Positions 26,590 to 35,631 of a stretch of DNA of 42,622 nt are shown piece by piece (positions within the stretch are counted from its first letter, which is position 1; every line of letters begins with the position of its first letter). The DNA is from SFDP01 sp051891855 (GTDB lineage Bacteria; Bacillota; Clostridia; Lachnospirales; Lachnospiraceae). A program made the position numbers and the translations under genes. The notes under the pieces are model-generated. The model did not search any database. It saw only the letters and a list, made by a program, of their open reading frames with translations, and had not been told where the DNA came from. The stretch spans positions 1 to 42,622 of the forward strand of contig JBJFFP010000042.1 in NCBI GenBank assembly GCA_051891855.1, written 5' to 3'.

Positions 26590-26627
26590 GTAGATAACTC
26601 TATGAATTGGTTTATTGTCTATAACTC

Positions 26628-28904
26628 TTATTTTGCTTCTTGTTCCCTTAACTCCTTTGCCGCCTGAACCATATTCCTCAGACTGGGGACGGTTTCCTCC
26701 AGTCCTCGTGTTTTTAATCCACAGTCAGGGTTCACCCACAGCTTTTCTGCAGAAAGCTTTTTTAGCATTTTCTCCAGAGCCTGTCTGATTTCCTCAACTG
26801 AAGGGATTCTTGGCGAATGTATGTCATAAACTCCCGGGCCTATCTGTGTTTCAAAATGGCTTTCCCGAATTGCATCCAATATAGTCAGCTTTGATCGGGA
26901 GGCCTCAACGGAAATTACATCTGCATCCATATTGTCAATATCCTTGATAATTTCGTCAAACTCGCTGTAGCACATATGGGTATGAATCTGCGTTTCCGGC
27001 TTCACACCGCTATGGCACAACCGGAATGCCGGAATGGCCCAGTCAAGATATTCGCTGTACCAGTCGCTTTTGCGAATAGGCAGCTTTTCCTTTAATGCTG
27101 CTTCGTCAATCTGAATAACATGAATTCCGGCTTTTTCCAAATCCAACACTTCTTCCCTTATGGCAACGCCAATCTGATAAGCCATTTCCTCCAGGGAGAT
27201 GTCCTCACGGGGAAAGGACCAGTTTAAGATTGTCACCGGACCTGTCAGCATCCCCTTTACCGGCTTATTCGTCAGGCTTTGTGCATAGGCCGAATATTCC
27301 ACCGTAATCGGCCCGGTTCGTTTTACCTCTCCGAAAATAATGGGTGGCTTTACACATCTTGTCCCATAGGACTGAACCCAGGCTTTTTCCGTAAATACAT
27401 AGCCCGCAAGATTCTCTCCAAAAAATTCCACCATATCGTTTCTTTCGTATTCTCCGTGAACCAATACATCCAGACCAATCTCCTCCTGCAGCCGGATACA
27501 CTCTTCGATAAAGGCATATATCTGTTTGTCATATTCTTTTTTATCTATATTTCCCTTTTTATAGCTGCTTCTGTTTCTCTTTACCTCATCGGTCTGAGGA
27601 AAAGAGCCAATGGTGGTGGTAGGAAACAGGGGGAGCCGGAAGACCTCCTTCTGCAGCCTTGCTCTCTCGCTTCGTATCGGTGTCCTTGTGAAATATTCCT
27701 TCGGCAGATTCTTTACCGTATCACCGGTCTTTTCTTCCTGATTATATTGCCGGCGATTTATCACCAGTTGATTTTCCTGATATTCCCTTTGGGCTGTATA
27801 GTCATCGCATTCCGTTAAAGCAGATAATGTATGTAACTCTTCAAGCTTTTCTGCGGCAAAAGAAAACTGGCATTTAATCTCTTCTTTAAGCTTTGTTTCA
27901 TTCTCTAAGGTATAGGGTACATGAAGCAGGGAGCAGGAAGTGGACAGAACCACCTCTTTTGCATATTGCTTCAATTCCTCCAGCTTGGGAAGTATCCTGC
28001 TGAAATCACCTTTCCAAATGTTTTTCCCATTGACCAGACCCGCAAACAAAATTTTATTTTCAGGAAATCCATATTGTTTTACCAGCTCTGCCGTTTTTCT
28101 CCCTTCCACAAAGTCCAGTCCTATTCCGTCAACCTCCAGATTTATCAGATTGTCATAGCAGTCCCTTACATCTCCAAAATAGGTCTGCAGCAGAACCTTT
28201 AGACCTCCCTTTGAATGAAGAATGGTTTTGTATAAGGTTTCAAATAATCGGATGTCTTCTTTAGTCAAATCATTCACTAGAGCCGGCTCATCCAGCTGAA
28301 TCCATTCTGCCTTTATTTCTTGAAATTTTTTGAGAGCTTCTGCATAGGCCTGGCAGATGTCTTCTGTAAAATTTTCCGCTTTTTTATTGTCCTGATACCT
28401 GGCCAGCTTTAAAAAGGTAAAGGGGCCGATTAGCACCGGCTTCGTCTGTATCCCGCTTTTTCCTGCCTCCTGATACTCTTCAAAAGGCTTTGTCCCCCGC
28501 AGTTTAATCTTCGTAGATGAGGAAAGCTCCGGTACGATATAATGGTAGTTGGTATTAAACCACTTTTTCATGGCTAAGGCCGGAACATCCCCTTCCTTTC
28601 CCTGATAGCCTCTTGCCATGGCAAAATAGGTGTCCAGCTCATCCAGTTCCAGCTTTTCATAGCATTCCGGAATTACTCCCAGCATAACTGCCATATCCAG
28701 CATTCCGTCATAATAGGAAAAATCATTGGACGATATGTAAGTGATTCCCTGTTCCTTCTGTTTTTTCCAATTCCATAATTTAATCTGCCTTGCCGTTTCC
28801 TCCAGCTTGGCTTTTGTGATTTCTCCCCGGAAGTATTTTTCTGATGAGAATTTTAATTCCCTAAATTTTCCTACTCTGGGAAAACCGATAACTGCATTTT
28901 TCAT
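26628..28904 (-). CDS. metE: Cobalamin-independent methionine synthase
   Basis: Transfers the methyl group of 5-methyltetrahydropteroyl-triglutamate to homocysteine. 758 residues, the normal double-barrel length. The N-terminal half starts IGFPRVGKFRELKFSSEKYF. The C-terminal half has TTIGSFPQTDEVKRNR, VHGEYERNDMVEFFGE and the zinc ligands in IHTHMCYSEF and NPDCGLKTR. An AGGAGG site precedes the ATG by 5 nt. The leader is very short and carries an inverted repeat over the -10 region, with a LysR-type gene immediately upstream. Together with metA this gives the two ends of the methionine pathway; the sulfhydrylation genes are not in the window. Confidence 0.97.
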   Translation of the reverse strand: MKNAVIGFPRVGKFRELKFSSEKYFRGEITKAKLEETARQIKLWNWKKQKEQGITYISSNDFSYYDGMLDMAVMLGVIPECYEKLELDELDTYFAMARGYQGKEGDVPALAMKKWFNTNYHYIVPELSSSTKIKLRGTKPFEEYQEAGKSGIQTKPVLIGPFTFLKLARYQDNKKAENFTEDICQAYAEALKKFQEIKAEWIQLDEPALVNDLTKEDIRLFETLYKTILHSKGGLKVLLQTYFGDVRDCYDNLINLEVDGIGLDFVEGRKTAELVKQYGFPENKILFAGLVNGKNIWKGDFSRILPKLEELKQYAKEVVLSTSCSLLHVPYTLENETKLKEEIKCQFSFAAEKLEELHTLSALTECDDYTAQREYQENQLVINRRQYNQEEKTGDTVKNLPKEYFTRTPIRSERARLQKEVFRLPLFPTTTIGSFPQTDEVKRNRSSYKKGNIDKKEYDKQIYAFIEECIRLQEEIGLDVLVHGEYERNDMVEFFGENLAGYVFTEKAWVQSYGTRCVKPPIIFGEVKRTGPITVEYSAYAQSLTNKPVKGMLTGPVTILNWSFPREDISLEEMAYQIGVAIREEVLDLEKAGIHVIQIDEAALKEKLPIRKSDWYSEYLDWAIPAFRLCHSGVKPETQIHTHMCYSEFDEIIKDIDNMDADVISVEASRSKLTILDAIRESHFETQIGPGVYDIHSPRIPSVEEIRQALEKMLKKLSAEKLWVNPDCGLKTRGLEETVPSLRNMVQAAKELREQEAK

Positions 28905-28931
28905 AGTATCCTCCTGATTTGTTTTTTTATT

Positions 28932-28954
28932 AGTATAGGAGGTTAAGTTATACT
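28932..28954 (-). promoter_or_regulatory. Candidate LysR-type operator overlapping the metE promoter
   Basis: AGTATA, 11 nt, TATACT is a perfect 6-bp inverted repeat, and T-N11-A spacing is typical of LysR-type binding sites. One arm (TATACT on the minus strand) also serves as a plausible -10 box about 28 nt upstream of the metE ATG. The -35 (TTTCAA, 16 nt upstream) is weak, which fits an activated promoter. Inferred, not demonstrated. Confidence 0.5.
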
Positions 28955-28962
28955 TGAAAAAT

Positions 28963-29010
28963 ACAAAAAAACAGAGGTTTGAAATAGTTTAAAGCTATTT
29001 CAACCTCTGT
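28963..29010 (-). terminator. Terminator of the LysR-type regulator gene
   Basis: A 16-bp stem with one bulged base: ACAGAGGTTTGAAATAG (28971-28987) pairs with CTATTTCAACCTCTGT (28995-29010). A T-rich run follows on the minus strand. The stem includes the last codons and the stop of the regulator gene. Confidence 0.9.
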
Positions 29011-29926
29011 TTCTTTCTTTATCATCTATGAAAATATGTCTTTTCAGAGCCTCCATATAGGTCTTTCCATATCGGCTCAGTGTTATATTTTTCTGGGTAA
29101 TCGTCCCTATTTTCATATATTCCTCAACAAGAAGGGGCTTTGCAATAATATGCTCCCCATTCAGTTCTTTACTGATTACCCCTGAGCTTACGGTATAGCC
29201 GTTTAATCCAATCACCAGATTAAACAGGGTGGCTCTGTCCCTTACCTTAATGTTCTTTTTATGATCCAGAGTACTTAATATTTCCTCTGCAAAATAGAAG
29301 GAATTATACCCTCCCTGTTCAAAGGACAGATAGGGATGCTCCTCCAAATCCTCCAGCGTAATGGCTTCTTTGGCCGCCAAAGGATGCTTTGCGCTGATAA
29401 ACACATGGGGTCTGGCAATGAACAGAGGGGTGAACGTAAGGTCATTCTGTCGAATCAGCTTCAGGATAACCTCCTCATTCCTTGAGGATACATACAGGAT
29501 ACCAATCTCACTTTTCAGCTGACTTACATCCTCAATAATCTCATAGGTCTGCGTTTCTCTCAGGGTAAAATCATACTGCTCTGCATCAAACTCCTGTATT
29601 ACATCTACAAAAGCGTTTACCGCAAAGGAATAATGCTGACAGGACACGGAGAATCTTGGACGATACTCTTTTTTACCCAAAAACCTCTCTTCCATCAGTT
29701 CCACCTGCTCCAGTACCTGCCTGGCATAGGAAAGAAAGGTCTCTCCTTCATTGGAAATGACGACTCCCCTATTTGTTCTGTTAAAAATAGTAATCTGCAT
29801 TTCCTTCTCAAGCTCATGTACTGCCTTGGTTAAGCTTGGCTGAGAAATAAACAGTCTTCTTGCAGCTTCCGTAATATTCCCTGCTTCCGCTATGGTTACA
29901 ATATACTTTAACTGCTGCAATGTCAT
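29000..29926 (-). CDS. LysR-family transcriptional regulator
   Basis: A 308-residue LysR-type protein. The winged helix-turn-helix is at residues 1-60 (LQQLKYIVTIAEAGNITEAA, RRLFISQPSLTKAVHELEKE). A linker helix follows, then a periplasmic-binding-type sensor domain from about 90 to 300. An AGGAG site lies 8 nt before the ATG. It is placed 31 nt after the transglutaminase-like gene and just upstream of metE in the same direction, separated from metE by a terminator and a candidate operator. Control of metE is therefore the best guess (compare MetR-type regulators). The sensed ligand cannot be read from the sequence. Confidence 0.93.
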   Translation of the reverse strand: MTLQQLKYIVTIAEAGNITEAARRLFISQPSLTKAVHELEKEMQITIFNRTNRGVVISNEGETFLSYARQVLEQVELMEERFLGKKEYRPRFSVSCQHYSFAVNAFVDVIQEFDAEQYDFTLRETQTYEIIEDVSQLKSEIGILYVSSRNEEVILKLIRQNDLTFTPLFIARPHVFISAKHPLAAKEAITLEDLEEHPYLSFEQGGYNSFYFAEEILSTLDHKKNIKVRDRATLFNLVIGLNGYTVSSGVISKELNGEHIIAKPLLVEEYMKIGTITQKNITLSRYGKTYMEALKRHIFIDDKERNRG

Positions 29927-29957
29927 ATGGTTTTCTCCTACCGGCTTCTTCCTACTC

Positions 29958-31571
29958 TTAATTCCCCACCGTTACTGTATGGGTAATCAAATAACGGCTA
30001 TCCTGAAGCTCTTCTGTCTCCATCGTAAGATAAGCATAGGTTACCCCCAGCTCCTTTAAGGCGCTGTCCAGATAGTTGGACCAATGAAGATTGTTGGCAT
30101 TATTATATTTCCACTGTTCGTAAACCCCAGCTCCTTCAATGACACTCTGAAAGGTATAATTTCCCGTACCGTTTTCCATAATCTTCCAATAGCAGTTATC
30201 ATAATAGTCCCAGATATCCTTCAACAGATCATTCTCACTGAAACCGGTGTCGGCAAGGGAGCGTAAATGGGGATTTAGCTGCAGATTTCCTTCTTCATCC
30301 TCGGCAATCCGATAAATGCCTCCATTGCAGGGAGGAAGATTTACCGATAATCCCTTACGCAAATGAGTGGTTTTATAGTCCTCATCCGTCTTATTAAAGT
30401 AATCATATTTTCCCTCTCTGGATGCATCATCCCAGGTTAAATCCACATTGTAATATCCGTCTCCCAGCTTGATTATATTCCAGGCATGACTCTCTCCTGC
30501 CGTTCCGCCTACAAAATAGCAGGGAATCCCCAGCTTGGTCATTATGTACTGAAAAGCCCTGGCATAACCGGCACACACCGATTGACCGTTAACCAAAGCA
30601 CTGTAGGCACTCTGATTCATGGCTGAACTTTTATTATAAACAATCTTCTCCAGCAGCAGGTCATGTACATATTTTTCCTTCGCATAATCTCCGGACAGGC
30701 CCTGTGCCGCAAGAATAATGGTATCTGCCTCATTGGTAAATTTTTTCCAGGATGCTGCCTGATTTTTGGCCGTATCATTATACTTTAATTCAATCTGGAT
30801 ACAGATTGCGTTCTTGTTGTATTTTGCACCGTAAGCCGTTTCCATCCAAAAGAGCTCCGGATGATCATAGCAGACTGCGGTAAATACATTCAGCAGCTGA
30901 CCGGAGTTAATCTCCTCCGCCGGAGTGAAGGTAGTCTTCATATCATTGGCATTAGCATAAATCTGCCTATAGACATTCTTCTCTTTCTGACCGAGCATCT
31001 GGAAATAAGGATAGAAGGCAGCATTAAACTCATAGCTTTGCCCCAGATTGCCGTAATCCGTTGTTTCCGTGAGCTTTTTGGCTGCTTCATCCTCCAGGGT
31101 TTCTCCCTGATCCTTGATTTCTGCATAATCCGACTTGCCGCTTACTGCCTCGGGAACCTTAATGTTTTTTTCCTCCGGAGCAACATATTTGGTACTGACA
31201 TTTGCTGCCTTTGCTTTCTTCTCTTCCTCTGCAAGAGCCTCTGCCTTCGCCGTATACCGGTCATTCCAGTCAATAACAACATTAGTGGTAACATTACTGC
31301 TGTCCGTGTAATAACTGCTGGGCTGACCTTCACTCTCCCCTTCATTCTCCTTTTCTTCTGCAGTCTCCTCCGCTATGGACAGCTGAGAGTCTGAAACCGA
31401 TTCCTCCGCTGTTTCTCCACTCTCTGTCCCTATGGTCTCCTTTCTTCCGGCGTATAAAAAATTCCCCAACGTTTCACTAAGCTGTGGGTTAATCGCACTG
31501 GCGATGACCAAGCCAAAAAACAAAACAAATAAGACGGAAAGAGTAATCAAAATTCCTTTAACAATTTTCAT
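29958..31571 (-). CDS. Membrane-anchored transglutaminase-like protein
   Basis: The 537-residue protein has a signal/anchor helix at 5-27 (KGILITLSVLFVLFFGLVIAS). A long Glu/Ser/Thr-rich extracellular linker runs to about 170. A transglutaminase-like (papain-fold) domain spans about 185-400. The catalytic triad is complete: Cys333 in GQSVCAGYA, His362 in ESHAWN and Asp377 in VDLTWDD. Such domains in Gram-positive bacteria act as cysteine proteases or cross-linkers on the cell surface; which applies here is not known. Own consensus promoter; the LysR gene follows 31 nt downstream and may be co-transcribed. The acidic linker resembles those of the surface proteins at the left end of the window. 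Confidence 0.9.
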   Translation of the reverse strand: MKIVKGILITLSVLFVLFFGLVIASAINPQLSETLGNFLYAGRKETIGTESGETAEESVSDSQLSIAEETAEEKENEGESEGQPSSYYTDSSNVTTNVVIDWNDRYTAKAEALAEEEKKAKAANVSTKYVAPEEKNIKVPEAVSGKSDYAEIKDQGETLEDEAAKKLTETTDYGNLGQSYEFNAAFYPYFQMLGQKEKNVYRQIYANANDMKTTFTPAEEINSGQLLNVFTAVCYDHPELFWMETAYGAKYNKNAICIQIELKYNDTAKNQAASWKKFTNEADTIILAAQGLSGDYAKEKYVHDLLLEKIVYNKSSAMNQSAYSALVNGQSVCAGYARAFQYIMTKLGIPCYFVGGTAGESHAWNIIKLGDGYYNVDLTWDDASREGKYDYFNKTDEDYKTTHLRKGLSVNLPPCNGGIYRIAEDEEGNLQLNPHLRSLADTGFSENDLLKDIWDYYDNCYWKIMENGTGNYTFQSVIEGAGVYEQWKYNNANNLHWSNYLDSALKELGVTYAYLTMETEELQDSRYLITHTVTVGN

Positions 31572-31631
31572 CGTGCTGCCTTTCTCATTCGTATTTAATC
31601 CTTTTGTTCTCTAAAAGTTTACTTAATATAT

Positions 31632-31660
31632 AGAATACCATTTCCTGGCCATTTACTCAA
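31632..31660 (-). promoter_or_regulatory. Promoter of the transglutaminase-like gene
   Basis: On the minus strand TTGAGT, a 17-nt spacer and TATTCT, about 60 nt upstream of the start codon. Confidence 0.7.
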
Positions 31661-31681
31661 GCCCAAGCAAATACATTTACG

Positions 31682-31716
31682 AAAAAACCTGCCGGCTTAT
31701 TGCCCCGACAGGTTTT
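31682..31716 (-). terminator. Terminator of the MFS transporter gene
   Basis: The stem AAAACCTGTCGG with CCGGCAGGTTTT (one mismatch) around a 9-nt loop is followed by a T-run on the minus strand. It begins 43 nt past the stop at 31760. Confidence 0.8.
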
Positions 31717-31759
31717 CAATGATTCCGAACTGTTCAAAACGTTTAATCCCGTATTCCAT

Positions 31760-32953
31760 TCATTGTTTTACCGGTTTTACCAGCACGAAGGAAATTACCA
31801 GCGCTACTGCATAGAGCACTGTGGTCACACAAAGCACATTGGTAAAAGAACCTGTGCTGCTTACAATATAGGAGCTTAGCTGATTTCCCGTGAGTCCGGC
31901 AAAGGCCCAGGCTGAAAGTGCAAGGCCATGTATCTGACTGATACTCTTCATTCCAAATCGGTCAGACAAGAGAGTAGGGAGATTACTGAAGCCGCCGCCA
32001 TAGCCTGCATTAATTACACACAAGAGAGCAACAGCTAAAAATATCACTTTATTATTTACTGCATCGGTAACGATAGTCAGTACGGAAATGGTAATGGAAA
32101 GAATAAAAATCAACCTATAGATGGTATTTCTATCCTTTAATTTATCTGCTGCAGCCGAAAATCCCAATCTGCCCCCTGCGTTGAAAACTGCAGATAAAGA
32201 TGAGACCAGACTGACCGTTGCTGCAGCTGCTCCCATCGTACTCAAAATATCCTTCTCCTGGGAAATCAGTGCAAGTCCGCAGGTAATATTGATATAGAAC
32301 ATAATCCAGATCCCGATAAAAACAGGATTTTTCAGAATATCACCGACTTTGGCAGAGGAAGGACCCTTCTCTTCTACCCAGCCGTCCGGCTTCTTTAACA
32401 GAAGATGTCCCACGAACATCATGACAAAATACAGCACTGCAAGTACATAGAACATATTAATAATTCCTACGGAATTGATTAATGCCATCATAATGGGACT
32501 GGCAATCACCTTAGCCAGGCCAAAGCCGGCTACTGCAAGCCCCGTTGCAAGCCCCTTCTGCTCGCTGAACCAGAGCATCAATGTCTTAACCGGAGAAAGA
32601 TAGCCTAACCCCAGACCAATTCCCATGATGACGCCATAGCATAGATAAATACCCATCAGGGACTTAAACTGTACGGCAAGTCCTGTACCGGCAAAACCCG
32701 CCACGAAACAAATTGTTGCAATCAGGGAAGATTTATGAATATCCTTTTCCACAATGCGTCCTGCAAAGGCTGCCGACATACCGAGGAAGAAAATAGCAAG
32801 ACTGAATGCCCATTCCACTGCACCTTTGCTTTGACCTATGTATTCTGCAATGTCACCCTTTACCAGGGACCAGCAATAGACGGTACCGATGCTGCAGTGC
32901 AGAAGCAAAGCCGGAATTGCTGCCCGTGTCCATTTGTTATTTAATCCATTCAT
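31760..32953 (-). CDS. MFS transporter, oxalate/formate antiporter (OFA) family
   Basis: A twelve-helix major facilitator protein of about 397 residues. Helix 1 carries the OFA-type PALLLHCSIGTVYCWSLV, and the loop between helices 4 and 5 reads GLGYLSPVKTLMLWFSEQKGLATGLAVAGFG, typical of this family (OxlT, YhjX). The substrate is probably a small carboxylate but cannot be read from sequence. The start is set at MNGLNNKWTRAA (32953). The first in-frame ATG (32986) sits at the predicted transcription start of the promoter at 32992-33020 and lacks a ribosome site, while 32953 is preceded by AAGAGGA. Transcribed divergently from the cytochrome bd operon. Confidence 0.9.
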   Translation of the reverse strand: MNGLNNKWTRAAIPALLLHCSIGTVYCWSLVKGDIAEYIGQSKGAVEWAFSLAIFFLGMSAAFAGRIVEKDIHKSSLIATICFVAGFAGTGLAVQFKSLMGIYLCYGVIMGIGLGLGYLSPVKTLMLWFSEQKGLATGLAVAGFGLAKVIASPIMMALINSVGIINMFYVLAVLYFVMMFVGHLLLKKPDGWVEEKGPSSAKVGDILKNPVFIGIWIMFYINITCGLALISQEKDILSTMGAAAATVSLVSSLSAVFNAGGRLGFSAAADKLKDRNTIYRLIFILSITISVLTIVTDAVNNKVIFLAVALLCVINAGYGGGFSNLPTLLSDRFGMKSISQIHGLALSAWAFAGLTGNQLSSYIVSSTGSFTNVLCVTTVLYAVALVISFVLVKPVKQ

Positions 32954-32991
32954 CTCTTCTTCATCCTCTTTCTTCATTTTTTCCATGTAAG

Positions 32992-33020
32992 AGTTTAGAA
33001 CTTTATAACTGGATTGTCAA
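32992..33020 (-). promoter_or_regulatory. Promoter of the MFS transporter gene
   Basis: On the minus strand a perfect TTGACA, a 17-nt spacer and TAAACT. The predicted start point is near 32985. Confidence 0.8.
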
Positions 33021-33117
33021 GAGAATAACAAAGAGGCCAGACAGGAATATTTTTATTAAGAATGCACATATATTTTATAAGTTTTTTATGTTTTTTATTT
33101 ATTTTTTCTTTTTATTC

Positions 33118-33146
33118 TTGACAAACTTTATCGACAAATTTATGAT
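33118..33146 (+). promoter_or_regulatory. Promoter of the cydABDC operon
   Basis: A perfect TTGACA, a 17-nt spacer and TATGAT, about 85 nt upstream of cydA. The leader then contains three Shine-Dalgarno-like stretches (33183-33187, 33191-33196, 33220-33227). No clear Rex-type inverted repeat was recognised. Confidence 0.85.
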
Positions 33147-33232
33147 ATAGATGTAACAATCTCCCTATTGCCGTCTGAATATGGAGGAATAAGGAGAAAA
33201 TAAAAATATGATTACGAATAGGAGGGGTTATT

Positions 33233-34618
33233 TTGGATACTTTAACACTATCCAGACTTCAGTTTGGTGTCACCACCATCTACCATTTCTTCTTTGTTCC
33301 GCTGACTATCGGACTTTCCTTTCTGGTAGCCATTTTGGAAACAAAGTATGTAAAAACAGGAGATGAACGTTACAAGCAGATGACGAAATTTTGGGGAAAG
33401 CTTTTTCTGATCAATTTCTCCATGGGTGTCGTTACCGGTATCGTTCAGGAATTTCAATTCGGAATGAACTGGTCCGGCTATTCCCGCTTTGTGGGAGATA
33501 TATTCGGTGCACCTTTGGCTATTGAAGCTCTGGTTGCCTTCTTTATCGAATCCACATTCTTAGGTGTATGGATTTTCGGTTGGGAAAAGCTTTCTAAAAA
33601 AGTACATCTGGCCTCCATCTGGCTGGCTGCCATTGCAACTTCCTTGTCTGCCTTCTGGATTCTTCTGGCTAATTCCTTTATGCAGAATCCTGTAGGCTAC
33701 ACCCTGAATAACGGACGTGCAGAAATGTCCGATTTTGGTGCTTTACTCACTAACCGCCATTTATGGTTTCAGTATCCTCATGTGCTTACCTCAGGACTCA
33801 CTACTGCAGGCTTTTTCATTGTAGGAATCTCTGCCATTAATCTTCTTCGTAAGAACAACAAGGGCTTCTTTGAAAAGTCCTTCCGCTTCGGTGCTGTGGC
33901 TGCCATTATCGGAACTATCCTGGTTATTTTGGTAGGCCATGAGCAGACCCGTTCCGTTGCTAAGGAACAGCCCATGAAAATTGCCGCTGCAGAAGCTCTT
34001 TGGGAAACCTCTGCTCCTGCACCCTTTGCAGTTGTAGCCAATATTGATCAGGAAAATCGTACCAACAAAGGTGAACTCATTATCCCCGGTGGATTAAGCT
34101 TTCTCCTCTACTTTAATTTTGAAGGAGAGGTTCAGGGAATTAATGATCTTCAGGCTCAGATGGAGGCTGAACATGGCGAAGGCGACTACATACCTCCCGT
34201 TACCGTTATCTTTTATGCCTTCCGTGTAATGGTGGCTGCCGGAGGACTGATGCTGATTCTGGGAATTGCTGCCATTATCTTAATGAAGAAAAAGAATGAT
34301 CTTTCCGGCTATCGTAAATGGATGACCATCTTTTCCCTTACCCTTATCCTTCCCTACCTGGCCAATGCCGCCGGATGGCTCATGGCGGAAATGGGACGTT
34401 ATCCCTGGGTAGTTTACGGTTTGCAGACCATGGAGGATGGTGTATCCACCGTTACCGATCCGATTTCTCTTTTGATATCTCTTATTGGCTTTGTTGTCAT
34501 CTATACGATTTTAGCCGTAGTCACCATTATTTTAATGAAACGGCACGGTGTTGCAAATCCTGAGCTTGATCAGGAGGTTGTTTCATCTGAAGGAAAGGGG
34601 GCGTCACTGTGGACTTAA
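33233..34618 (+). CDS. cydA: Cytochrome bd quinol oxidase subunit I
   Basis: Quinol-oxidising, haem-bearing subunit of the oxygen-reducing bd oxidase in the membrane. 461 residues with the haem ligands visible: His18 in TIYHFFFVPLT (b595), the His in WFQYPHVLTSG (b558) and the Met in AEMGRYPWVVYG (b558). The quinol loop has VAKEQPMKIAAAEALWET and GLSFLLYF and is of the short-Q-loop type common in Gram-positives. The start is a TTG at 33233: GGAGGGG lies 5 nt upstream, relatives begin MDxLxLSRxQFG, and no in-frame ATG exists before an in-frame stop at 33209. It overlaps cydB by 10 nt. In an anaerobe its likely role is scavenging traces of oxygen. Confidence 0.96.
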   Translation: MDTLTLSRLQFGVTTIYHFFFVPLTIGLSFLVAILETKYVKTGDERYKQMTKFWGKLFLINFSMGVVTGIVQEFQFGMNWSGYSRFVGDIFGAPLAIEALVAFFIESTFLGVWIFGWEKLSKKVHLASIWLAAIATSLSAFWILLANSFMQNPVGYTLNNGRAEMSDFGALLTNRHLWFQYPHVLTSGLTTAGFFIVGISAINLLRKNNKGFFEKSFRFGAVAAIIGTILVILVGHEQTRSVAKEQPMKIAAAEALWETSAPAPFAVVANIDQENRTNKGELIIPGGLSFLLYFNFEGEVQGINDLQAQMEAEHGEGDYIPPVTVIFYAFRVMVAAGGLMLILGIAAIILMKKKNDLSGYRKWMTIFSLTLILPYLANAAGWLMAEMGRYPWVVYGLQTMEDGVSTVTDPISLLISLIGFVVIYTILAVVTIILMKRHGVANPELDQEVVSSEGKGASLWT

Positions 34619-35619
34619 ATACTTTATGGTTTATTTTAATTATTGTTTTATTCAGTGGTTTTTTCGTACTGGAAGGATTTGATTACGGTGTAGGTACTCT
34701 GCTTCCTTTCGTTGCCAAAAATGATACTGAGCGCCGGGTAGTTTTAAATACCATCGGCCCTCACTGGGATGCCAATGAGGTATGGCTCTTAACGGCAGGC
34801 GGTGCTATCTTCGCTGCCTTTCCCAACTGGTATGCTACCCTGTTCAGCGGATTTTATCTGGCTCTTTTCTTCATCCTGCTGGCTTTGATCATTCGTGGTG
34901 TTGCCATTGATTTCCGCAGTAAGAACGATAATCCTACCTGGCGTAAGACCTGGGATATTCTGTTTTTTATCGGTTCCTTTCTGCCGGCAGTGCTTTTTGG
35001 TGTGGCCGTAAGTAACTTTATGACCGGTGTTCCCATTGATGCAAATATGGAATATGCAGGTAACTTTTTCACCCTGCTTACTCCCTTTACTCTCCTTGGC
35101 GGTGTAACCTTCCTTTTGGTGCTTACCTTCCACGGAATGCTGTTTTTAGGAATGAAAAACGGTGTAGCTGCCATTGAAGAAAGAATTAAGAGCATCAGTC
35201 CTAAGCTGGGAATCGTAATGCTTGTGGTAACCGTCCTTTGGGTAGTATATGCTGCTTTTACCACTAGTCTTCTGACCAATGGCATTCTTCCTATTATTAC
35301 GGTTGCTCTGGCTGCTGTTCTGTTAATTGCCGCAGTAGTGCTTCAGGTAAAAGAGCAGACAGGCAAGGCGTTTATCTGCAGTTCTTTAGCCATTGTAATG
35401 GTTACCATTACTGCTTTTGCCTCCATGTTCCCTAATGTGATGATTTCTACCACATCAGCGGACTACAGCCTGACCATTTATAATGCCAGCTCCAGTCCTT
35501 ATACCTTAAAGATTATGACCATTGTCGCTTTAACTGCAGTTCCTGTAGTATTGGCTTATCTGGCATGGAGCTATTGGGTATTCCGCAAACGGGTAACCGA
35601 AAAAGATTTACATTATTAA
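34609..35619 (+). CDS. cydB: Cytochrome bd quinol oxidase subunit II
   Basis: The second membrane subunit of the bd oxidase. 336 residues with about eight hydrophobic helices. Family motifs near the start are GFFVLEGFDYGVGTLLPF and ERRVVLNTIGPHWDANEVW, and TLLGGVTFLLVLTFHG lies midway. The start is GTG at 34609 inside the last codons of cydA, with AAAGGGGG upstream, which points to coupled translation. A hairpin with a short T-run follows the stop and separates the oxidase genes from cydDC. Confidence 0.96.
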   Translation: MDLNTLWFILIIVLFSGFFVLEGFDYGVGTLLPFVAKNDTERRVVLNTIGPHWDANEVWLLTAGGAIFAAFPNWYATLFSGFYLALFFILLALIIRGVAIDFRSKNDNPTWRKTWDILFFIGSFLPAVLFGVAVSNFMTGVPIDANMEYAGNFFTLLTPFTLLGGVTFLLVLTFHGMLFLGMKNGVAAIEERIKSISPKLGIVMLVVTVLWVVYAAFTTSLLTNGILPIITVALAAVLLIAAVVLQVKEQTGKAFICSSLAIVMVTITAFASMFPNVMISTTSADYSLTIYNASSSPYTLKIMTIVALTAVPVVLAYLAWSYWVFRKRVTEKDLHY

Positions 35620-35631
35620 TTTGCTATTGGG

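Noticed and set aside
28984..28998. Streptococcal-type Met-box in the intergenic region before metE
   Set aside because: It lies wholly inside the stem of a rho-independent terminator, which explains the palindrome by itself; kept only as a side remark.
33118..33146. Rex-type redox operator in the cydA promoter
   Set aside because: TTGACAA and CGACAA look like half-sites but are direct, not inverted, and do not match the usual TTGTGA/TCACAA pattern.
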